A DNA stretch of 64,000 nucleotides, from contig JAZAQT010000721.1 of the NCBI GenBank assembly GCA_036417435.1, positions 124,001-188,000 of the forward strand, written 5' to 3'. The notes beneath the pieces were generated by a model. The model did no database searches. It was not told where the DNA came from and worked only from the letters and a program-made list of their open reading frames with translations. This document shows positions 51,404 to 62,827 of this stretch, piece by piece (position 1 is the first letter of the stretch; each line of letters starts with the position of its first letter). The translations under genes and the position numbers were made by a program. This DNA is from Inia geoffrensis. Lineage: Eukaryota > Chordata > Mammalia > Artiodactyla > Iniidae.

Positions 51404-52579
51404 GTACCCTAACCTGTACACTAATCCCTCTCCATTCCCTAACCCTAACCCTAACCCGAATCCTAACCCTGACCCTCACCAGAAGCCTTCCCCTCACCCG
51501 TGCCCTAATCTTAACCAGGACACCAAGACTAACTCGTGCCCTCAAAAGTACGCTAACACTAAACCGCAGTGTTACCCTAACCTGTACCCTAATCCCTCTC
51601 CATTCCCTAACCCTAACCCTAACCTGAAACCTAACCATGACACTCACCCGAAACTTTACCCTCACCCGTGTCCTAATTTTAACCAGTACATCAACACTAA
51701 CCCATGCCCTCTAACGTACGCCAACCCTAAGCCATTGCCGTACCCTAACCTGTACCCTAATCAATCCCCATTCCCTAACCCTAACTCTAACCCTAACCCT
51801 TAACGTGACCCTCTTCCGAGGCCTTACCCTCACCCGTGCCCTAATCGTAAGCAGTACACTAACACTAACTAGTGACCTCACATGTACGCTAAACCTTAAG
51901 CGTTGTGGTACCCTAAACTGTGCCCTAATATCTCCCCATTCCCTAACCCTAACCCTAACCCGAATTCTATCCCTGACCCTCACCCGAAACCTTACCCTCA
52001 CCCGTGCCCTAATCTTAACCAGGACACCAACACTAACTTGTGCCCTCACACGTACGCTAACCCTTAATCGTTGTCGTACCCTAAACTGTACCCTAATCCT
52101 TCCCAATTCCCTAACCCTAACCCTAACCCGAATCCTAACCCTGACCCTCTCCTGAAGCCTTACCCTCACCCGTGCCCTAATCTTAACCAGGACACTAACA
52201 CTAACACTTGCCCTCACACGAACGCTAACCCTTAAGCACTGTCGTACCCTAAGCTGTACCCTAATCCCTCTGCATTCCTTAACCCTAACCCTAACCCGAA
52301 TCCTAACCCTGACCCTCACCCGAAGCCTTACCCTCACCCGTGCCCTAATCTTAACCAGGACACCAACACTAACTCGTGCCCTCACACGTACACTAAACCT
52401 TAAGCGTTGTCGTACCCTAAATTGTACCCTAATCCCTCCCCATTCCTTAACCCTAACCCTAACCCCATCCCTAAATCTGACCCACTTCCGATGCCCTACC
52501 CTAACCAATGCCCTAATCTTAACCAGTACACAAACACTAACTCATGCCCTCAAACGTACGCTAACCCTTAAGCATTGTC
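51404..52579 (+). repeat. Unit 45: M1-less 7-mer HOR, 1176 bp (M2-M8)
   Basis: Third copy of the 7-mer, nearly the same as unit 41 (offset 5,220). Confidence 0.93.
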
Positions 52580-53923
52580 GTACCCTATCCTGTACCCTAA
52601 TCCCTCCCCATTCCCTAACCCTAACCTTAAGCGAAACCCTGAACGTGACCCTTTTCCGAGGCCTTACCCTCATCGGTGCCGTTGTCTTAACCAGTACACC
52701 AACACTAAATCGTGCCCTCACACTTACGCTAACCCTTAAGCATTGTCGTACCCTAAACTGTACCCTAATCCCTCTCCATTCCCTAACCCTAACCCTAACC
52801 CTAATCCTAGCCCTGACCCTCACCCGAAGCCTTACCCTCACCCGTGCCCTAATCTTAACCAGGACACCAAGACTAACTTGTGCCCTCACACGTACGCAAA
52901 CACTAAACCGCAACGGTACCCTAACCTGTACCCTAATCCCTCTCCATTCCCTAACCCTAACCCTAACCTGAAACCTAACCATGACACTCACCCGAAACTT
53001 TACCCTCACCCGTGTCCTAATTTTAACCAGTACATCAACACTAACCCATGCCCTCTAACGTACGCCAACCCTAAGCCATTGCCGTACCCTAACCTGTACC
53101 CTAATCAATCCCCATTCCCTAACCCTAACCCTAACCCTAACCCTTAACGTGACCCTCTTCCGAGGCCTTACCTTCACCCGTGCCCTAATCGTAAGCAGTA
53201 CACTAACACTAACTAGTGACCTCACACGTACGCTAAACCTTAAGCGTTGTGGTACCCTAAACTGTGCCCTAATATCTCCCCATTCCCTAACCCTAACCCT
53301 AACCCGAATTCTATCCGTGACCCTCACCCGAAACCTTACCCTCACCCGTGCCCTAATCTTAACCAGGACACCAACACTAACTTGTGCCCTCACACGTACG
53401 CTAACCCTTAATCGTTGTCGTACCCTAAACTGTACCCTAATCCCTCCCCATTCCCTAACCCTAACCCTAACCCGAATCCTAACCCTGACCCTCACCTGAA
53501 GCCTTAACCTCACCCGTGCCCTAATCTTAACCAGGACACTAACACTAACCCTTGCCCTCACACGAACGCTAACCCATAAGTACTGTCGTACCCTAAGCTG
53601 TACCCTAATCCCTCTGCATTCCTTAACCCTAACCCTAACCCGAATCCTAACCCTGACCCTCACCCGAAGCCTTACCCTCACCCGTGCCCTAATCTTAACC
53701 AGGACACCAACACTAACTCGTGCCCTCACACGTACGCTAAACCTTAAGCGTTGTCGTACCCTAAATTGTACCCTAATCCCTCCCCATTCCTTAACCCTAA
53801 CCCTAACGCCATCTCTAAACCTGACACACTTCCGATGCCCTACCCTAAACAATGCCCTAATCTTAACCAGTACACAAACACTAACTCATGCCCTCAAACG
53901 TACGCTAACCCTTAAGCATTGTC
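52580..53923 (+). repeat. Unit 46: canonical 8-mer HOR, 1344 bp
   Basis: M1-M2 resemble unit 33 (CTAAATCG, CTAATCCTAGCCC); M5-M8 resemble unit 34 (CCCATAAGTACTGTC). It is therefore a mosaic of two neighbouring HORs seen at 36-38.8 kb. Confidence 0.92.
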
Positions 53924-56582
53924 GTACCCTATCCTGTACCCTAATCCCTCCCCATTCTCTAACCCTAACCCTAAGCGAAACCCTGATCGTGACCCTTTTC
54001 CGAGGCCTTACCCTCATCGGTGCCGTTGTCTTAACCAGTACACCAACACTAACTCGTGCCCTCACACTTACGCTAACCCTTAAGCATTGTCGTACCCTAA
54101 CCTGTACCCTAATCCCTCTCCATTCCCTAACCCTAACCCTAACCCGAATCCTAACCCTGACCCTCACCCGAAGCCTTACCCTCACCCGTGCCCTAATATT
54201 AACCAGGACACTAAGACTAACTCGTGCCCTCAAACGTACGCTAACACTAAACCGCAGCGGTACCCTAACCTGTACCCTAATCCCTCTCCATTCCCTAACC
54301 CTAACCCTAACCTGAAACCTAACCATGACACTCACCCGAAACTTTACCCTCACCCGTGTCCTAAATTTAACCAGTACATCAACACTAACCCATGCCCTCT
54401 AACGTACGCCAACCCTAAGCCATTGCCGTACCCTAACCTGTACCCTAATCAATCCCCATTCCCTAACCCTAACCCTAACCTTAACCCTTAACGTGACACT
54501 CTTCCGAGGCCTTACCCTCACCCGTGCCCTAATCGTAAGCAGTACACTAACACTAACTAGTGACCTCACACGTACGCTAAACCTTAAGCGTTGTGTTACC
54601 CTAAACTGTGCCCTAATATCTCCCCATTCCCTAACCCTAACCCTAACCCGAATTCTATCCCTGACCCTCACCCAAAACCTTACCCTCACCCGTGCCCTAA
54701 TCTTAACCAGGACACCAACACTAACTTGTGCCCTCACACGTACGCTAACCCTTAATCGTTGTCGTACCCTAAACTGTACCCTAATCCCTCCCCATTCCCT
54801 AACCCTAACCCTAACCCGAATCCTAAACCTGACCCTCACCTGAAGCCTTACCCTCACCCGTGCCCTAATCTTAACCAGGACACTAACACTAACCCTTGCC
54901 CTCACACGAACGCTAACCCTTAAGCACTGTCGTACCCTAAGCTGTACCCTAATACCTCTGCATTCCTTAACCCTAACCCTAACCCGAATCCTAACCCTGA
55001 CCCTCACCCGAAGCCTTACCCTCACCCGTGCCCTTATCTTAACCAGGACACCAACACTAACTCGTGCCCTCACACGTACGCTAAACCTTAAGCGTTGTCG
55101 TACCCTAAATTGTACCCTAATCCCTCCCCATTCCTTAACCCTAACCCTAACCCCATCCCTAAACCTGACCCACTTCCGATGCCCTACCCTAACCAATGCC
55201 CTAATCTTAACCAGGACACAAACACTAACTCATGCCCTCAAACGTACGCTAACCCTTAAGCATTGTCGTACCCTATCCTGTACCCTAATCCCTCCCCATT
55301 CTCTAACCCTAACCCTAAGCGAAACCCTGAACGTGACCCTTTTCCGAGGCCTTACCCTCATCGGTGCCGTTGTCTTAACCAGTACACCAACACTAACTCG
55401 TGCCCTCACACTTACGCTAACCCTTAAGCATTGTCGTACCCTAACCTGTACCCTAATCCCTCTCCATTCCCTAACCCTAACCCTAACCCGAATCCTAACC
55501 CTGACCCTCACCCGAAGCCTTACCCTCACCCGTGCCCTAATCTTAACCAGGACACCAAGACTAACTCGTGCCCTCAAACGTACGCTAACACTAAACCACA
55601 GCGGTACCCTAACCTGTACCCTAATCCCTCTCCATTCCCTAACCCTAACCCTAACCTGAAACCTAACCATGACACTCACCCGAAACTTTACCCTCACCCG
55701 TGTCCTAAATTTAACCAGTACATCAACACTAACCCATGCCCTCTAACGTACGCCAACCCTAAGCCATTGCCGTACCCTAACCTGTACCCTAATAAATCCC
55801 CATTCCCTAACCCTAACCCTAACCTTAACCCTTAACGTGACACTCTTCCGAGGCCTTACCCTCACCCGTGCCCTAATCGTAAGCAGTACACTAACACTAA
55901 CTAGTGACCTCACACGTACGCTAAACCTTAAGCGTTGTGGTACCCTAAACTGTGCCCTAATATCTCCCCATTCCGTAACCCTAACCCTAACCCGAATTCT
56001 ATCCCTGACCCTCACCCGAAACCTTACCCTCACCCGTGCCCTAATCTTAACCAGGACACCAACACTAACTTGTGCCCTCACACGTACGCTAACCCTTAAT
56101 CGTTGTCGTACCCTAAACTGTACCCTAATCCCTCCCCATTCCCTAACCCTAACCCTAACCCGAATCCTAACCCTGACCCTCACCTGAAGCCTTACCCTCA
56201 CCCGTGCCCTAATCTTAACCAGGACACTAACACTAACCCTTGCCCTCACACGAACGCTAACCCTTAAGCACTGTCGTACCCTAAGCTGTACCCTAATCCC
56301 TCTGCATTCCTTAACCCTAACCCTAACCCGAATCCTAACCCTGACCCTCACCCGAAGCCTTACCCTCACCCGTGCCCTTATCTTAACCAGGACACCAACA
56401 CTAACTCGTGCCCTCACACGTACGCTAAACCTTAAGCGTTGTCGTACCCTAAATTGTACCCTAATCCCTCCCCATTCCTTAACCCTAACCCTAACCCCAT
56501 CCCTAAACCTGACCCACTTCCGATGCCCTACCCTAACCAATGCCCTAATCTTAACCAGGACACAAACACTAACTCATGCCCT
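53032..56582 (+). repeat. Segmental duplicate of 37900-41450 (offset 15,132)
   Basis: Units 46-48 repeat units 34-36 with a constant offset and shared markers (CCCATAAGTACTGTC; GTGACACTC; CACCCAAAACC). Ends are approximate. Confidence 0.85.
53924..55267 (+). repeat. Unit 47: canonical 8-mer HOR, 1344 bp
   Basis: M1-M8, copy of unit 35 (offset 15,132). M1 has CTGATCGTGACCC, M4/M5 has GTTGTGTTACCC and M7 has CCCTTATCTTAACC. Confidence 0.93.
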
Positions 56583-56611
56583 CAAACGTACGCTAACCCT
56601 TAAGCATTGTC
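55268..56611 (+). repeat. Unit 48: canonical 8-mer HOR, 1344 bp
   Basis: M1-M8, copy of unit 36 (offset 15,132). M4 has CTAATAAATCCCC. Confidence 0.93.
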
Positions 56612-56779
56612 GTACCCTATCCTGTACCCTAATCCCTCCCCATTCTCTAACCCTAACCCTAAGCGAAACCCTGAACGTGACCCTTTTCCGAGGCCTTACC
56701 CTCATCGGTGCCGTTGTCTTAACCAGTACACCAACACTAACTCGTGCCCTCACACTTACGCTAACCCTTAAGCATTGTC
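56612..56779 (+). repeat. Unit 49: extra M1, 168 bp
   Basis: A complete M1 lies directly before an M1-headed hybrid, so M1 is doubled at its 5' half here. Confidence 0.92.
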
Positions 56780-57619
56780 GTACCCTATCCTGTACCCTAA
56801 TCCCTCCCCATTCCCTAACCCTAACCCTAAGCGAAACCCTGAACGTGACCCTCTTCCGAGGCCTTACCCTCACCCGTGCCCTAATCGTAAGCAGTACACT
56901 AACACTAACTAGTGACCTCGCACGTACGCTAAACCTTAAGCGTTGTGGTACTCTAAACTGTGCCCTAATATCTCCCCATTCCCTAACCCTAACCCTAACC
57001 CGAATTCTATCCCTGACCCTCACCCGAAACCTTACCCTCACCCGTGCCCTAATCTTAACCAGGACACCAACACTAACTTGTGCCCTCACACGTACGCTAA
57101 CCCTTAATCGTTGTCGTACCCTAAACTGTACCCTAATCCCTCCCCATTCCCTAACCCTAACCCTAACCCGAATCCTAACCCTGACCCTCACCTGAAGCCT
57201 TACCCTCACACGTGCCCTAATCTTAACCAGGACACTAACACTAACCCTTGACCTCACACGAACGCTAACCCTTAAGCACAGTCGTACCCTAAGCTGTACC
57301 CTAATCCCTCTGTATTCCTTAACCCTAACCCTAACCCGAATCCTAACCCTGACCCTCACCCGAAGCCTTACCCTCACCCGTGCCCTAATCTTAACCAGGA
57401 AACCAACACTAACTCGTGCCCTCACACGTACGCTAAACCTTAAGCGTTGTCGTACCCTAAATTGTACCCTAATCCCTCCCCAATCCTTAACCCTAACCCT
57501 AACCCCATCCCTAAACCTGACCCACTTCCGATGCCCTACCCTAACCAATGCCCTAATCTTAACCAGGACACAAACATTAACTCATGCCCTCAAACGTACG
57601 CTAACCCTTAAGCATTGTC
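56780..57619 (+). repeat. Unit 50a: 5-mer HOR, 840 bp (M1/4, M5-M8)
   Basis: The hybrid at 56780-56947 is M1 up to GAACGTGACCC and M4 from CTCTTCCGAGGCC on. M2 and M3 are missing. From the hybrid's M4 part on, it matches unit 38 at offset 14,124 (CCTCGCACG, AAGCACAGTC, CTGTATTCC). Confidence 0.92.
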
Positions 57620-58963
57620 GTACCCTATCCTGTACCCTAATATCTCCCCATTCCCTAACCCTAACCCTAAGCGATACCCTGAACGTGACCCTTTTCCGAG
57701 GCCTTACCCTCATCGGTGCCGTTGTCTTAACCAGTACACCAACACTAACTCGTGCCCTCACACTTACGCTAACCCTTAAGCATTGTCGTACCCTAACCTG
57801 TACCCTAATCCCTCTCCATTCCCTAACCCTAACCCTAACCCGAATCCTAACCCTGACCCTCACCCGAAGCCTTACCCTCACCCGTGCCCTAATCTTAACC
57901 AGGACACCAAGACTAACTCGTGCCCTCACACGTACGCTAACACTAAACCGCAGCGGTACCCTAACCTGTACCCTAATCCCTCTCCATTCCCTAACCCTAA
58001 CCCTAACCTGAAACCTAACCATGACACTCACCCGAAACTTTACCCTCACCCGTGTCCTAATTTTAACCAGTACATCAACACTAACCCATGCCCTCTAAAG
58101 TACGCCAACCCTAAATCATTGCCGCACCCTAACCTGTACCCTAATCAATCCCCATTCCCTAACCCTAACCCTAACCCTAACCCTTAACGTGACCCTCTTC
58201 CGAGGCCTTACCCTCACCCGTGCCCTAATCGTAAGCAGTACACTAACACTAACAAGTGACCTCACACGTACGCTAAACCTTAAGCGTTGTGGTACCCTAA
58301 ACTGTGCCCTAATATCTCCCCATTCCCTAACCCTAACCCTAACCCGAATTCTATCCCTGACCCTCACCCGAAACCTTACCCTCACCCGTGCCCTAATCTT
58401 AACCAGGACACCAACACTAACTTGTGCCCTCACACGTACGCTAACCCTTAATCGTTGTCGTACCCTAAACTGTACCCTAATCCCTCCCCATTCCCTATCC
58501 CTAACCCTAACCTGAATCCTAACCCTGACCCTCACCTGAAGCCTTACCCTCACCCGTGCCCTAATCATAACCAGGACACTAACACTAACCCTTGCCCTCA
58601 CACGAACGCTAACCCTTAAGCACTGTCGTACGCTAAGCTGTACCCTAATCCCTCTGCATTCCTTAACCCTAACCCTAACCCGAATCCTAACCCTGACACT
58701 CACCCGAAGCCTTACCCTCACCCGTGCCCTAATCTTAACCAGGACACCAACACTAACTCGTGCCCTCACACGTACGCTAAACCTTAAGCGTTGTCGTACC
58801 CTAAATTGTACCCTAATCCCTCCACATTCCTTAACCCTAACCCTAACCCCATCCCTAAACCTGACTCACTTCCGAAGCCCTACCCTCACCAATGCCCTAA
58901 TCTTAACCAGTACACAAACACCAACTCATGCCCTCAAACATACGCTAACCCTTAAGCATCGTC
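57620..58963 (+). repeat. Unit 50b: canonical 8-mer HOR, 1344 bp
   Basis: M1-M8, copy of unit 39 (offset 14,124), sharing CTAACAAGTGACC. Private CGATACCC in M1 and CCCTATCCCTAACCC in M6. Confidence 0.93.
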
Positions 58964-60307
58964 GTACCCTATCCTGTACCCTATTCCCTCCCCATTCCCT
59001 AACCCTAACCCTAAGCGAAACCCTGAACGTGACCCTTTTCCGAGGCCTTACCCTCATCGGTGCCGTTGTCTTAACCAGTACACCAACACTAACTCGTGGC
59101 CTCACACTTACGCTAACCCTTAAGCATTGTCGTACCCTAACCTGTACCCTAATCCCTCTCTATTCCCTAACTTTAACCCTAACCCGAATCCTAACCCTGA
59201 CCCTCACCCGAAGCCTTACCCTCACCCGTGCCCTAATCTTAACAAGGACACCAAGACTAACTCGTGCCCTCACACGTACGCTAACACTAAACCGCAGCGG
59301 TACCCTAACCTGTACCCTAATCCCTCTCCATTCCCTAACCCTAACCCTAACCTGAAACCTAAATATGACACTCACCCGAAACTATACCCTCACCCGTGTC
59401 CTAATTTTAACCAGTACATCAACACTAACCCATGCCCTCTAACGTACGCTAACCCTAAGCCATTCCCGTACCCTAACCTGTACCCTAATCAATCCCCATT
59501 CCCTAACCCTAACCCTAACCGTAACCCTTAACGTGACCCTCTTCCGAGGCCTTACCCTCACCCGTGCCCTAATCGTAAGCAGTACACTAACACTAACTAG
59601 TGACCACACACGTACGCTAAACCTTAAGCGTTGTGGTACCCTAAACTGTGCCCTAATATCTCCCCATTCCCTAACCCTAACCCTAACCCGAATTCTATCC
59701 CTGACCCTCACCCGAAACCTTACCCTCACCCGTGCCCTAATCTTAACCAGGACACCAACACTAACTTGTTCCCTCACACGTACGCTAACCCTTAATCGTT
59801 CTCGTACCCTAACCTGTACCATAATCCCTCCCCATTCCCTAACCCTAACCCTAACCCGAATCCTAACCCTGACCCTCACCTGAAGCCTTACCCTCACCCG
59901 TGCCCTAATCTTAACCAGGACACTAACACTAACCCTTGCCCTCACACGAACGCTAACCCTTAAGCACTGTCGTACCCTAAGCTGTACCCTAATCCCTCTG
60001 CATTCATTAACCCTAACCCTAACCCGAATCCTAACCCTGACCCTCACCCGAAGCCTTACCCTCACCCGTGCCCTTATCTTAACCAGGACACCAACACTAA
60101 CTCGTGCCCTCACAGGTACGCTAAACCTTAAGCGTTGTCGTACCCTAAATTGTACCCTAATCCCTCCCCATTCCTTAACCCTAACCCTAACCCCATCCCT
60201 AAACCTGACCCACTTCCGATGCCCTACCCTAACAAATGCCCTAATCTTAACCAGGACACAAACACTAACTCATGCCCTCAAACGTACGCTAACCCTTAAG
60301 CATTGTC
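58964..60307 (+). repeat. Unit 51: 8-mer HOR, 1344 bp, followed by M1-less unit
   Basis: Fourth copy of the unit 31 type. Its M1 matches unit 40 (CCCTATTCCC). Private CTCGTGGCC in M1 and CTAAATATGAC in M3. Confidence 0.92.
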
Positions 60308-61483
60308 GTACCCTAACCTGTACCCTAATCCCTCTCCATTCCCTAACCCTAACCCTAACCCGAATCCTAACCCTGACCCTCACCAGAAGCCTTCCCCTCA
60401 CCCGTGCCCTAATCTTAACCAGGACACCAAGACTAACTCGTGCCCTCAAAAGTACGCTAACACTAAACCGCAGTGTTACCCTAACCTGTACCCTAATCCC
60501 TCTCCATTCCCTAACCCTAACCCTAACCTGAAACCTAACCATGACACTCACCCGAAACTTTACCCTCACCCGTGTCCTAATTTTAACCAGTACATCAACA
60601 CTAACCCATGCCCTCTAACGTACGCCAACCCTAAGCCATTGCCGTACCCTAACCTGTACCCTAATCAATCCCCATTCCCTAACCCTAACTCTAACCCTAA
60701 CCCTTAACGTGACCCTCTTCCGAGGCCTTACCCTCACCCGTGCCCTAATCGTAAGCAGTACACTAACACTAACTAGTGACCTCACATGTACGCTAAACCT
60801 TAAGCGTTGTGGTACCCTAAACTGTGCCCTAATATCTCCCCATTCCCTAACCCTAACCCTAACCCGAATTCTATCCCTGACCCTCACCCGAAACCTTACC
60901 CTCACCCGTGCCCTAATCTTAACCAGGACACCAACACTAACTTGTGCCCTCACACGTACGCTAACCCTTAATCGTTGTCGTACCCTAAACTGTACCCTAA
61001 TCCTTCCCAATTCCCTAACCCTAACCCTAACCCGAATCCTAACCCTGACCCTCTCCTGAAGCCTTACCCTCACCCGTGCCCTAATCTTAACCAGGACACT
61101 AACACTAACACTTGCCCTCACACGAACGCTAACCCTTAAGCACTGTCGTACCCTAAGCTGTACCCTAATCCCTCTGCATTCCTTAACCCTAACCCTAACC
61201 CGAATCCTAACCCTGACCCTCACCCGAAGCCTTACCCTCACCCGTGCCCTAATCTTAACCAGGACACCAACACTAACTCGTGCCCTCACACGTACGCTAA
61301 ACCTTAAGCGTTGTCGTACCCTAAATTGTACCCTAATCCCTCCCCATTCCTTAACCCTAACCCTAACCCCATCCCTAAATCTGACCCACTTCCGATGCCC
61401 TACCCTAACCAATGCCCTAATCTTAACCAGTACACAAACACTAACTCATGCCCTCAAACGTACGCTAACCCTTAAGCATTGTC
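60308..61483 (+). repeat. Unit 52: M1-less 7-mer HOR, 1176 bp (M2-M8)
   Basis: Fourth copy of the 7-mer (offset 8,904 from unit 45). Confidence 0.93.
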
Positions 61484-62827
61484 GTACCCTATCCTGTACC
61501 CTAATCCCTCCCCATTCCCTAACCCTAACCTTAAGCGAAACCCTGAACGTGACCCTTTTCCGAGGCCTTACCCTCATCGGTGCCGTTGTCTTAACCAGTA
61601 CACCAACACTAAATCGTGCCCTCACACTTACGCTAACCCTTAAGCATTGTCGTACCCTAACCTGTACCCTAATCCCTCTCCATTCCCTAACCCTAACCCT
61701 AACCCTAATCCTAACCCTGACCCTCACCCGAAGCCTTACCCTCACCCGTGCCCTAATCTTAACCAGGACACCAAGACTAACTTGTGCCCTCACACGTACG
61801 CTAACACTAAACCGCAACGGTACCCTAACCTGTACCCTAATCCCTCTCCATTCCCTAACCCTAACCCTAACCTGAAACCTAACCATGACACTCACCCGAA
61901 ACTTTACCCTCACCCGTGTCCTAATTTTAACCAGTACATCAACACTAACCCATGCCCTCTAACGTACGCCAACCCTAAGCCATTGCCGTACCCTAACCTG
62001 TACCCTAATCAATCCCCATTCCCTAACCCTAACCCTAACCCTAACCCTTAACGTGACCCTCTTCCGAGGCCTTACCTTCACCCGTGCCATAATCGTAAGC
62101 AGTACACTAACACTAACTAGTGACCTCACACGTACGCTAAACCTTAAGCGTTGTGGTACCCTAAACTGTGCCCTAATATCTCCCCATTCCCTAACCCTAA
62201 CCCTAACCCGAATTCTATCCGTGACCCTCACCCGAAACCTTACCCTCACCCGTGCCCTAATCTTAACCAGGACACCAACACTAACTTGTGCCCTCACACG
62301 TACGCTAACCCTTAATCGTTGTCGTACCCTAAACTGTACCCTAATCCCTCCCCATTCCCTAACCCTAACCCTAACCCGAATCCTAACCCTGACCCTCACC
62401 TGAAGCCTTACCCTCACCCGTGCCCTAATCTTAACCAGGACACTAACACTAACCCTTGCCCTCACACGAACGCTAACCCATAAGTACTGTCGTACCCTAA
62501 GCTGTACCCTAATCCCTCTGCATTCCTTAACCCTAACCCTAACCCGAATCCTAACCCTGACCCTCACCCGAAGCCTTACCCTCACCCGTGCCCTAATCTT
62601 AACCAGGACACCAACACTAACTCGTGCCCTCACACGTACGCTAAACCTTAAGCGTTGTCGTACCCTAAATTGTACCCTAATCCCTCCCCATTCCTTAACC
62701 CTAACCCTAACGCCATCTCTAAACCTGACACACTTCCGATGCCCTACCCTAAACAATGCCCTAATCTTAACCAGTACACAAACACTAACTCATGCCCTCA
62801 AACGTACGCTAACCCTTAAGCATTGTC
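61484..62827 (+). repeat. Unit 53: canonical 8-mer HOR, 1344 bp
   Basis: M1-M8, copy of unit 46 (offset 8,904). Private GTGCCATAATCG in M4. Confidence 0.93.

Larger units (their letters stand above)
56848..61610 (+). repeat. Segmental duplicate of 42724-47486 (offset 14,124)
   Basis: From the M4 part of the M1/4 hybrid through units 50b-52 and into unit 53, landmarks follow 42.7-47.5 kb at one offset, including CTAACAAGTGACC and the 15-monomer block. The 3' end is near CTAACTCG (unit 42) against CTAAATCG (unit 53). Confidence 0.85.
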
